Source: Paraburkholderia piptadeniae
GTDB taxonomy: Bacteria; Pseudomonadota; Gammaproteobacteria; Burkholderiales; Burkholderiaceae
DNA: 64,000 bases
Reading direction: 5' to 3'
Assembly (NCBI RefSeq): GCF_900007165.1
Contig: NZ_CYGY02000075.1
Span: forward strand, 3,113-67,112
This document shows positions 1-7,548 of the stretch, piece after piece. The position numbers and the translations under genes were made by a program. Under the pieces are notes generated by a model that searched no databases, was not told the origin of the DNA, and worked only from the letters and a program-made list of their open reading frames with translations. The first letter of the stretch is position 1, and every line of letters begins with the position of its first letter.

Positions 1-1322
1 CCGGTTGCATCGTGTTCGAGCGCGCGCAACGTATCGGCGACGTTCTGGAACGCGAGCAGCACCGTCTGCCGGTATTGCGCGTTGGCCTGATCGAAGGCGG
101 CTTCGGCTGCGCGCTTTTGCGCGCTCAGCTGTCCGCCGTGAAAGATCGGCTGCGTGACGCCCGCGCCGATGCTCCAGATCATGTCGGCGTACTTGAGAAG
201 ACCTGCGGGCGTCAGCGCCTGCGGGCCGTAGCTCGCCGACAGCGTGAGCTGCGGATACATGTTCGCCGTCGCGACGCCGACCTGCGCGCTCGCCTGATGC
301 AGCGTGGCGTCGGCGGCGAGGATGTCGGGCCGCTGCCGCACGAGCGACGACGGCACGCTGACGGGCAAGCTCTGCGGCAGTGTGAACATCGACAGCGTGA
401 ACTCCGGCACGCCCGTGTCGCTCGGCGGCTTGCCCGCGAGCACGGCAAGCTGATGGCGCGTCTGATCGAGCGACTGGCGCAACGGCGGCAACGTCGCGCG
501 CGTCTGCGCGACGAGCGTTTCCTGCGAGAGCACGGCGGCGCGGCTCACGCCGCCAAGCTCGAACTGCTTGCGCAACACGCCGAGCTGCGCGTCCTCGTCG
601 GTGGCGATGCGCTCGGTCGCTTCGATCTGCTCGCGCAGCGAGGCTTCCTTGACAGCGGCCGTCACAATGTTCGCCGACAACGCGAGATACGCAGCTTGCA
701 ACTGAAAGCCCTCGTAATCGACTTGCGAGCGCAGCGATTCGAGTTCGCGCCTTGCGCCGCCGAATACATCGAGGTTGTACGACACGCTCACCGATGCGTT
801 ATAGAGATTCAGCACTTCCGTGAGTCCCGGCTGGCCGAACGTGACGCCGTTGAATTTCTCGCGCGTCGCGTTGGCCTTCGCATCGACGGACGGATACAGC
901 GTGGTGCCCATTTGCGCACGAAGATTCTCGCCGGCTTGCCTGAGCGCCGCTTGCGCCGCCGCGACGTTGGGACTGTTGGCGATCGCTTCGCGGATCAGCG
1001 CGTCGAGCGGCTCGCAATGAAAGAGCGTCCACCACTGCGCGGGAATGTCCTGGCCGGCCACGAACTGTTGCGGGACGCCCGATGCGCCCGGCGACGACGC
1101 CGTTTGATCGGGCAGCGGCGTGGGCGTGTAGGTTTCGGTGGCGGGCGGGGCGGGCGTGCGGTAATCGGGGCCGACCATGCAGCCAGACAACGCGATCAGG
1201 ACAGCGATCGCTACAGCGCGTGCAAAGGTCTCAAATGTTGGGCGGCGACGAAACGCACCGCGCGAATGCCGGTGCCATCGATTGCGACTGCGACTGAAAC
1301 TGCGGTTGACGTCTTCGATCAT
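1..1322 (-). CDS. RND efflux outer membrane factor lipoprotein (partial)
   Basis: Outer-membrane channel of a tripartite RND-type drug efflux pump (OprM/NodT family). The minus strand stays open from an ATG at 1322 to the window edge (about 440 codons), so the C-terminus lies outside; family members are usually 470-510 aa. The N-terminus has a basic leader, a hydrophobic stretch and a lipobox L-S-G-C with Cys48, followed by MVGPDYRTP, the usual opening of this family. The rest shows the repeated long-helix/beta-barrel pattern, for example QWWTLFHCEPLD near residue 95 and RQRPDILAADATLHQASAQ near residue 335. AGGTGG sits just upstream of the ATG. Inner-membrane pump and adaptor genes are probably beyond the left edge. 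Substrate unknown. Confidence 0.9.
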   Translation of the reverse strand, partial: MIEDVNRSFSRSRNRWHRHSRGAFRRRPTFETFARAVAIAVLIALSGCMVGPDYRTPAPPATETYTPTPLPDQTASSPGASGVPQQFVAGQDIPAQWWTLFHCEPLDALIREAIANSPNVAAAQAALRQAGENLRAQMGTTLYPSVDAKANATREKFNGVTFGQPGLTEVLNLYNASVSVSYNLDVFGGARRELESLRSQVDYEGFQLQAAYLALSANIVTAAVKEASLREQIEATERIATDEDAQLGVLRKQFELGGVSRAAVLSQETLVAQTRATLPPLRQSLDQTRHQLAVLAGKPPSDTGVPEFTLSMFTLPQSLPVSVPSSLVRQRPDILAADATLHQASAQVGVATANMYPQLTLSASYGPQALTPAGLLKYADMIWSIGAGVTQPIFHGGQLSAQKRAAEAAFDQANAQYRQTVLLAFQNVADTLRALEHDAT

Positions 1323-1651
1323 CTATCCACCTGTTTTACTGCGCGGACTACGAACGAAATAGCGGATGCAGAATTCAACAGCCTGATGCCGCGCATAGCC
1401 TAGCATGGGTCGTTGCAAACTCCGCCATGCATGCAGAACATTTAGGGGATTAGATGCGCATTGCTGTAGGCAAACGTTAAATGCATCGAGCGCGCATGCA
1501 ATAAAGAAAGGGCGCGGCGTGCATCGTGTGTCGATGCATGCCGTGCCCTTGGTGTGCAGGTAGAAGAATTATTCGGTGAGCGATCGAAAACCGGCGTGGG
1601 CAGCGAATTGAAAGTTCAACGCGTGCGCGATGCGCGATGCAGGCGTCGAAG
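1323..1651. other. intergenic region without a gene
   Basis: These 329 bases lie between the start of the efflux lipoprotein gene and the end of the ferritin-like gene. I see no supported gene. The region holds the terminator-like hairpin at 1501-1550 and presumably the promoter of the efflux gene. Confidence 0.6.
1501..1550 (-). terminator. rho-independent terminator of the ferritin-like gene
   Basis: A 19-bp stem with two G-U wobbles and a 4-nt loop lies at 1508-1550. Read on the minus strand it is followed by a T-rich run (CCCTTTCTTTAT). It lies about 100 nt downstream of the stop codon of the ferritin-like gene. Confidence 0.65.
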
Positions 1652-2125
1652 CTAATGCGTATCGGCGTTGCGCTCGCCCGATGTCGCGACCGTCCCCGGC
1701 TTGCGCAGCATCTTGTCGACTTCACCCGCATGCATCTCTTCCACCGAGATCATTTGCCGCGCATATTCTTCGAGCGCAACGGAGCGGTCTTTCACGAGCG
1801 CAAGCAGATCGCGATATAGGCCGAGCGCGACGTCTTCGGCTGCAAGCGACTCGCGCAGAATGGACGCGATATCGGTCGTATGCGAATCGAGCAATGGACC
1901 GATGCCAAGCGACGGATACTCGCCGAGCGTCGTGATCCATTCGCCCGCCAGATGCGCATGCGCGAGCGATTCGTCAGCCTGCTGCCGCAGCCACGACACG
2001 ATCGGGATGCGGCCAAAGCCGAACACGAGAAAAGAGTAGTGCGTGTAACGGACCACGCCAGCCAGCTCGGATTCGAGAATCTGGTTGAGCACGGCAATGA
2101 CCTTGTCTTTTTCGATCCCTGACAT
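1652..2125 (-). CDS. ferritin-like / bacterioferritin family protein
   Basis: Predicted 157-aa four-helix ferritin-like protein, probably for iron storage or peroxide detoxification in the cytoplasm. Helix segments carry the expected acidic and histidine residues: ESELAGVVRYTHYSF in helix 1, ADESLAHAHLAGEW in helix 2 and SVEEMHAGEVDKML in helix 4, where E-x-x-H pairs are typical di-iron ligands. The start at 2125 is chosen because GGAGG sits 5 nt upstream of this ATG; a longer frame begins at 2164 but has a poorer ribosome site. The length matches bacterioferritin (about 158 aa), although the sequence may belong to a separate ferritin-like subfamily. A hairpin terminator follows. Confidence 0.8.
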   Translation of the reverse strand: MSGIEKDKVIAVLNQILESELAGVVRYTHYSFLVFGFGRIPIVSWLRQQADESLAHAHLAGEWITTLGEYPSLGIGPLLDSHTTDIASILRESLAAEDVALGLYRDLLALVKDRSVALEEYARQMISVEEMHAGEVDKMLRKPGTVATSGERNADTH

Positions 2126-2223
2126 GGCGCCCTCCGCGAAGCTCGTCGAATGCCGGTTAGACAAAGGCTTTCATTGTTGGCCTCGGCTTTCCAAAGATCA
2201 AGTGAATCGGCGCAGCGATGCAA

Positions 2224-2628
2224 TCAGCGTGTGACGACGACGCCAGGCACAACGGCGACCGGCTGCGCATAGACGATGCTTCTTGTCGGCGCAACGGCGT
2301 AAGCAGGCGCCGCGACGACGGGCACGGCCACTGTCGCATAGGGCAAGGGCTTCGCGTGCGTGGGCGGCGGCACGACGGCGACATAAGGCACCACGGGCAC
2401 CACAGGCACCACGGGCACCGAGGGCACGACAGGCGCGGCAGGCGCTCCGGTGACGACGGGCACGACATAGGGCGGTTGCGGCGGCACGTAATAGAGCGTG
2501 CGCGGCGGCGCATAGACGACGGCGGGCACATAGGCCGCATGGACGAACACAGTGCCGGCGAAGGCGCTGGTCGAGCAGGCGATACCCATCGCGGCAATCG
2601 CGGACGTATAAGCAGAGCGAATGTTCAC
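2224..2628 (-). CDS. Val/Pro-rich exported protein
   Basis: A 134-aa protein of unknown function. A GTG start at 2628 is preceded by GAGGAG at good spacing; an ATG two bases upstream is immediately followed by a stop. The N-terminus is a plausible Sec signal ending in STSAFAG. The mature part is almost entirely Val, Pro, Ala and Tyr, with a run of PVVP repeats between about residues 55 and 85. Such low-complexity exported proteins are common but uncharacterised in Burkholderiales; a surface or envelope location is only inferred. The opposite strand has an open frame of improbable His/Arg/Gly composition, so the minus strand is favoured. Confidence 0.65.
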   Translation of the reverse strand: MNIRSAYTSAIAAMGIACSTSAFAGTVFVHAAYVPAVVYAPPRTLYYVPPQPPYVVPVVTGAPAAPVVPSVPVVPVVPVVPYVAVVPPPTHAKPLPYATVAVPVVAAPAYAVAPTRSIVYAQPVAVVPGVVVTR

Positions 2629-2979
2629 ATCAAACTCCTCGGGCGAACGAGCGGACAGCCGGCGGATGCGATGCGAAGTCCTCACATCGCCGCCGACGTG
2701 CAGACGATACGCAACGCATCGTGGGATGGGCAGCGATAACTTGTTTCATTCGATGTCGCCGGAAAAGCACGCTCATGCTTGAAGTGTTTGCTGCGTAATC
2801 GCGTAGCGAGCGATGCAGCGGCGCATCGGAAACAGGCGTGAACGCACGGTCCACACGACATACGGCGACATAACTTTGAAATTGCCTTCCGCTTCCTGGA
2901 CGGCAAGAATTCGCTTCGCCAACGACGAATCGCAACACCACGTGAGCGAAGAAGTTGAATGAACCGATTGGAGATGGAA

Positions 2980-3273
2980 ATGAAGAAGTGGATCGCCATG
3001 CTTGCTTTGTGCATTGCATCGACGGGCGTGATGGCGCAGACGGCGCCGCAACCGATGGCCGCATCGCCGCGCATGGAGCGCATGATGCAGGAGTTGCAGC
3101 AGCGCTTTGCCGCCGCCAACACGACGCATGACGGCAAGCTGACCCTTGCGCAGGCCCAGACGGGCATGCCGCGCATCGCACAGTATTTCGACGAGATCGA
3201 CACGCAGAAGCAGAGCTATGTGACGCTCGGACAGATCGAGCAATTCATGGCGCAGCGCGCGGGATCGCACTGA
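2980..3273 (+). CDS. EF-hand-like small exported protein
   Basis: A 97-aa protein with a clear signal peptide (MKKWIAMLALCIASTGVMAQ). The mature chain contains one EF-hand-like calcium loop, THDGKLTLAQAQ, and a second, poorer one around DEIDTQKQSYVTLGQIE. GGAG lies 6 nt before the ATG at 2980; in-frame ATGs at 2959 and 2974 are possible but less well placed. It ends 57 nt before the response regulator on the same strand and may be co-transcribed with it, which would suggest a periplasmic Ca2+ or stress input to that two-component system. That link is inference. Confidence 0.75.
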   Translation: MKKWIAMLALCIASTGVMAQTAPQPMAASPRMERMMQELQQRFAAANTTHDGKLTLAQAQTGMPRIAQYFDEIDTQKQSYVTLGQIEQFMAQRAGSH

Positions 3274-3330
3274 CGGCAAATCGGGTCGGCCCGAAGCTAA
3301 ACTGTTGCAAGTAGCGAAAGGAGCCATCGC

Positions 3331-4044
3331 ATGGACCGACCCGCGCGCATCATCGTGCTCGACGACGAAGCGGAACTGCGCAACATGCTGCAGCGCTTTC
3401 TGAGCGGACATGGCTTCGAAGTCCGCGCCGTCGAGAACAGCAAGCGGCTCGAACGCTACCTGCAGCGCGAGCCCTACGATCTGCTCGTGCTCGACCTGAT
3501 GATCGGCGAAGAAGACGGCTTGCAGATCTGCGCGCGCCTGCGCTCGGAAGGCCATACGATGCCGATCCTGATGCTTACTGCAAAGGGCGATCCGCTCGAC
3601 CGCGTGATCGGGCTCGAAACGGGCGCCGACGATTACCTCGCAAAACCCTTCCTGCCGCGCGAACTGGTGGCGCGCATCAATGCGCTGTTGCGCCGCCAGA
3701 AGATCGCAGCAGGCGACCCGACCGTCACCACGCAAACGCTGCGCTTCGGCGACTTCCGGCTCGATGTCGGCAAGCAGTGTCTCTATCGGCTCGATGCGCC
3801 CGTCGAACTGCATTCCGCGCAGATGCTGCTGCTGACGGCGCTCGCGGCGTCGCCGAACCGCGCAGTGAGCCGCGACAATCTGATTGCGCGCGCCAGAGGG
3901 CGCGACCACGATGCGCTCGATCGCAGCATCGACGTGCAGATTCTGCGCTTGCGGCAGGCGATCGAAAGCGATCCGTCGAAGCCGCGTTTCATCAAGACCG
4001 TATGGGGCATCGGCTATATGCTCGTCGCCGACGTCGAAGCATGA
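3331..4044 (+). CDS. OmpR-family response regulator
   Basis: A 237-aa DNA-binding response regulator. The receiver domain (about residues 5-120) has the acidic pair D11/D12, phospho-acceptor D55 in LLVLDLM, the LTAKG switch region and the conserved Lys in YLAKPF. The C-terminal winged-helix domain (about 135-235) ends in IKTVWGIGYML, typical of OmpR/PhoB effectors. Its stop overlaps the start of the kinase gene (ATGA), indicating translational coupling. Target genes are unknown; candidates are the EF-hand gene upstream and the glycosidase genes downstream. Confidence 0.95.
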   Translation: MDRPARIIVLDDEAELRNMLQRFLSGHGFEVRAVENSKRLERYLQREPYDLLVLDLMIGEEDGLQICARLRSEGHTMPILMLTAKGDPLDRVIGLETGADDYLAKPFLPRELVARINALLRRQKIAAGDPTVTTQTLRFGDFRLDVGKQCLYRLDAPVELHSAQMLLLTALAASPNRAVSRDNLIARARGRDHDALDRSIDVQILRLRQAIESDPSKPRFIKTVWGIGYMLVADVEA

Positions 4045-5396
4045 GCGCGCGCATCCTGTCGCGCCTGCTGCCGCGCAGCGTTCTCGCGCGCAACATCGCG
4101 CTGCTGATCGTGCTGATGGCGATCAGCCAGGTCTGCGCGCTGAGCGTGCTGATCCACTATGTGCAAAGCCCGCGCACCGAGCGCGCCGCCGCCGTGTTCG
4201 GCACGTACATCAAGACATTGGACAACGCGCTTGCCGCGTCGCCCGAGATCGCGCGCGACACGCTCGTCGCGCGGCTCGACGCGCGCAACGAACCGCCCGC
4301 CGATGCGGTGACAGAGCCGCGCGTCAGGCTGCTCGCGTTCTACCGGCTTCATCAGTTGCGGGTGTTTCTGGAAAGTCTGAGCCACTATCTGCCGCCGGGC
4401 ACGGAAGTGCGTTGGCAACAAGCCGGTCCGCGCATGTGGATACGCATGCACGTTGCGGGCAAGCCGTACTGGATTGGCTTGCAGGTGCCGGAAGAAGCGC
4501 AGGGCGGCGGCATGCTGACAGCCGTGTTGCTGTCGCTGGGGCTTGGCATGCTGGCGGCGTTGACGGGCTTCGCGCTGCAAAGCTACCTGAACCGCCCGCT
4601 GCAGGAACTCGCGCATGCGGCGCGCCGCGTGAGCGCGGGCGAAACGCCGCCGCCTTTGCCCGTCGACGGGCCGACCGAGATCGCGCAAGTGAGCGGCGCG
4701 TTCAATCAGATGATGCAGGCGTTGCAGCAGGCAGAGGCGACGCGCGCGCTGATGCTCGCGGGCGTTTCGCACGATATCCGCACGCCGCTCACGAAGCTGC
4801 GTCTCGCGATGGCGATGGCGAACGATACGGGCGGCGACGAAGCATTCGCCGGCGCGGCGGAATCGTATCTGGACCAGATCGACACGATCCTTCAGCAGTT
4901 CATGGACTACGCGGGAAGCGGCGAGCGCGAGACGCCGCAGCCCGGCGATCTGAACGCGCTGATCAGCCAGCTTGCCGCGGACTTCGCGGGCCTTGGGCAC
5001 GAGTTCGAGCTGTCGCTCGGCGAGCTTCCCGAACACGCGTTCCGGCCCATCACGATGATGCGGCTCGTGATGAACCTGATGCAGAACGCCGTCGTCTACG
5101 GGCAGACGGGGCTTGCTGTCAGGACGTGGGCCGATGCGGATGCGATCCGTGTGGCCGTCGCGGATCGCGGCAAAGGACTGAGCGCGGAAGAACTCGAACG
5201 CCTGAAGGCGCCGTTCCAGCGCGGCAAGAACGCGCATGGCAAGACGGGCGGCACAGGGCTGGGGCTTGCGATCGTCGAGCGCATCGCGCGCTTGCATGGC
5301 GGCACGCTGGAGTTTCATCCGCGCGAAGGAGGCGGGCTCGAAGTGTGGGCCGTGCTGCCGATCCAGCGACGCATGGCGGCGCAACCGGCGGCGTGA
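4041..5396 (+). CDS. EnvZ-type sensor histidine kinase
   Basis: A 451-aa inner-membrane kinase partnered with the preceding regulator. A membrane segment lies near residues 17-38, then a periplasmic sensor of about 110 residues, a second membrane segment (MLTAVLLSLGLGMLAAL) and a HAMP linker. The H-box AGVSHDIRTPL has the phospho-accepting His at residue 244. The ATPase part shows the N-box NLMQNAVVYG, DRGKGL and GGTGLGLAIV. The ATG start overlaps the regulator stop by four bases. An in-frame extension upstream is only a read-through of the regulator region. The signal sensed is unknown. Confidence 0.93.
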   Translation: MSARILSRLLPRSVLARNIALLIVLMAISQVCALSVLIHYVQSPRTERAAAVFGTYIKTLDNALAASPEIARDTLVARLDARNEPPADAVTEPRVRLLAFYRLHQLRVFLESLSHYLPPGTEVRWQQAGPRMWIRMHVAGKPYWIGLQVPEEAQGGGMLTAVLLSLGLGMLAALTGFALQSYLNRPLQELAHAARRVSAGETPPPLPVDGPTEIAQVSGAFNQMMQALQQAEATRALMLAGVSHDIRTPLTKLRLAMAMANDTGGDEAFAGAAESYLDQIDTILQQFMDYAGSGERETPQPGDLNALISQLAADFAGLGHEFELSLGELPEHAFRPITMMRLVMNLMQNAVVYGQTGLAVRTWADADAIRVAVADRGKGLSAEELERLKAPFQRGKNAHGKTGGTGLGLAIVERIARLHGGTLEFHPREGGGLEVWAVLPIQRRMAAQPAA

Positions 5397-5510
5397 TCTT
5401 CACGCTGTCGGACCCCACACGTGACGCGGCACCGCGCGAGACTTTTCCGGCGCAAGCCGCTAATCTGTCGGCAGTCTTGATCGGCCACGCCAGTGGAAAG
5501 CGGATCTGCG

Positions 5511-7514
5511 ATGACACGCGTCGAATGCCCCTTCGATATCGAACGTCTTGAAGACGAATGGCTCGAGGCCGATGGCTTCGGCGGCTTTGCGTCGGGCACG
5601 GTGGGCACGTTGCGCACGCGCCGATACCACGCGCTGCTGCTGACGGCGACGCGCGCGCCTGCGGGGCGCGTGGTGCTCGTCAACGGCATCGAAGCATGGA
5701 TCGAAGCGAACGGAGCGCACTATCCGCTCACGATGCAGCGCTACGCGCCCGACATTCTCTGTCCCGACATCGCCGCGAGCCTGGTCGCATTCGATACGAT
5801 GCCGTGGCCGACTTGGCGTTTCCGGATCGACGCACAAACCAGCGTGGTCGCCGAAGCGTTCGTTGCGAAAGCGACGTGCGAAACGGTGCTGCGTTGGCGG
5901 GCGGAGTTCGAGCACGATGCGCCGCGCGATTGCACGATCACGCTGCATGTGCGCCCGCTGCTGTCGGGCCGCGACTATCACGCGCTGCATCATGAGAACG
6001 GCGCATTCGATTTCACCGCTCGCGTCGATGGCGAGCGCGTGCAGTGGCAGCCCTATCGCGATCTGCCCGCGATTCGCGTACTGACGAACGGCGCGTACGG
6101 ACATGCGCCCGACTGGTATCGCAACTTCTGTTACGCGCGCGAGCGCGAGCGTGGCCTCGACTACACGGAGGATCTCGCGACGCCCGGCGTCTTCAGCTTC
6201 GATCTTCTGAGCGATGCAGCCGTCATGGTGCTGAGCGCGGACACGGGTCATGCGTCGCCCGACATGCGAGCGGCAAGCGCTCACGCCGATGCGCTTGCGA
6301 ATACGGAAGCGGCGCGTCGCGCTGCTTTCTCATCGCGCCTGCCACGTTCCGCCGATGCGTATGTCACCGCGCGCTCGACGGGCCACACGATCGTCGCCGG
6401 GTTTCCGTGGTTCACCGACTGGGGCCGCGATACGTTCATCGCGATGCGCGGCCTGCTCATCGCCACGGGACGCCATGCGCAAGCCGAATCGATCCTGCTT
6501 GCCTGGGCGGGCACGATTTCCGAGGGCATGTGTCCGAACCGCTTTCCGGACTATGGCGGCGAGCCCGAGTACAACTCAGTGGACGCGTCGCTCTGGTTCG
6601 CGATTGCCGTGCACGATTATCTGGCGACGGGACACGCGTCGAACGAAACGCGAGACCGCTTGCATGAAGCCGTCGATACGATCCTGTCCGGCTACACGCA
6701 AGGCACCCGCTACGGCATACGCGCCGACGATGACGGCCTGTTGCGCGCCGGCGTGCGCGGCGTGCAGCTCACATGGATGGACGCGAAGTTCGGCGACTGG
6801 GTCGTGACGCCGCGCATCGGCAAGCCCGTCGAAGTGCAGGCGCTGTGGTTCAACGCGTTGCATATCGCCGCGCAGTGGAATGCGCGCTGGCGCGAGCCCG
6901 CGATCCGCGTGGCGCAGTCGTTTGGCGAGCGCTTCATCGATCCGCAAACGGGCGCGCTGTTCGACAACGTCGATGTCGATCACGTGCGCGGCGCCGTCGA
7001 TCGTTCCGTGCGGCCCAATCAGATTTTCGCGGCCGGCGGGCTGCCGTTCGCGCTCGTCGAAGGGGAGACGGCGCGTGCCGTCCTCGCGCAGGTGGAAGCG
7101 CATCTGCTGACGCCGCTTGGATTGCGCACGCTCTCGCCCGAAGATCCAGCATATCGCGGGCGCTATGCGGGGACGCCGCTCGAGCGCGATCGCGCCTATC
7201 ATCAAGGGACCGTGTGGCCCTGGCTGCTCGGTCCGTTCGTCGAAGCATGGCTGCGCGTGCAACGTCCCGATGCCGCGGCCCGCGATGCGGCGCGAACGCG
7301 CTTTCTCGCGCCGCTCGATGCGCATCTGGATCGCGCGGGCCTCGATCATATTTCGGAAGTCGCGGACGGCGACGCGCCCCATGCGCCGGGCGGCACGCCG
7401 TTTCAGGCGTGGTCGCTTGGGGAACGGTTGCGTGTGGGGGTGTTGCTTGGGGAGCGCGTCAGCGCCGATGTGCCTGCTGCGCCACGCGAACCCCCCAACC
7501 GCGCTACGATGTGA
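5511..7514 (+). CDS. amylo-alpha-1,6-glucosidase / glycogen debranching-type enzyme
   Basis: A 667-aa protein. The N-terminal part (WLEADGFGGFASGTV...RRYHALLL) is the signature of the N-terminal domain of bacterial and archaeal debranching enzymes. The C-terminal two thirds form an (alpha/alpha)6 barrel with FPWFTDWGRDTFIAMRGLL, EYNSVDASLWF and TWMDAKFGDWVVTPR, matching the amylo-1,6-glucosidase (GH133-like) catalytic domain. It would hydrolyse alpha-1,6 branches in glycogen or related glucans. ATG 5511 is chosen over an in-frame GTG at 5493 because the coding similarity begins at MTRVECPFD. It lies directly upstream of a second large glycosidase, likely as one operon. Confidence 0.88.
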   Translation: MTRVECPFDIERLEDEWLEADGFGGFASGTVGTLRTRRYHALLLTATRAPAGRVVLVNGIEAWIEANGAHYPLTMQRYAPDILCPDIAASLVAFDTMPWPTWRFRIDAQTSVVAEAFVAKATCETVLRWRAEFEHDAPRDCTITLHVRPLLSGRDYHALHHENGAFDFTARVDGERVQWQPYRDLPAIRVLTNGAYGHAPDWYRNFCYARERERGLDYTEDLATPGVFSFDLLSDAAVMVLSADTGHASPDMRAASAHADALANTEAARRAAFSSRLPRSADAYVTARSTGHTIVAGFPWFTDWGRDTFIAMRGLLIATGRHAQAESILLAWAGTISEGMCPNRFPDYGGEPEYNSVDASLWFAIAVHDYLATGHASNETRDRLHEAVDTILSGYTQGTRYGIRADDDGLLRAGVRGVQLTWMDAKFGDWVVTPRIGKPVEVQALWFNALHIAAQWNARWREPAIRVAQSFGERFIDPQTGALFDNVDVDHVRGAVDRSVRPNQIFAAGGLPFALVEGETARAVLAQVEAHLLTPLGLRTLSPEDPAYRGRYAGTPLERDRAYHQGTVWPWLLGPFVEAWLRVQRPDAAARDAARTRFLAPLDAHLDRAGLDHISEVADGDAPHAPGGTPFQAWSLGERLRVGVLLGERVSADVPAAPREPPNRATM

Positions 7515-7548
7515 CTCCTACCGTCACCACGAGACGAAGGACGCTGCC

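Noticed and set aside
12..1403. 463-codon plus-strand open frame over the efflux gene
   Set aside because: Composition is Arg/His/Ala-rich with no domain; the minus strand encodes a clear lipoprotein efflux channel.
2401..2520. Tandem DNA repeat or CRISPR-like array
   Set aside because: The GGCACCAC-type repetition is just codons for Val/Pro repeats in the secreted protein; no spacers.
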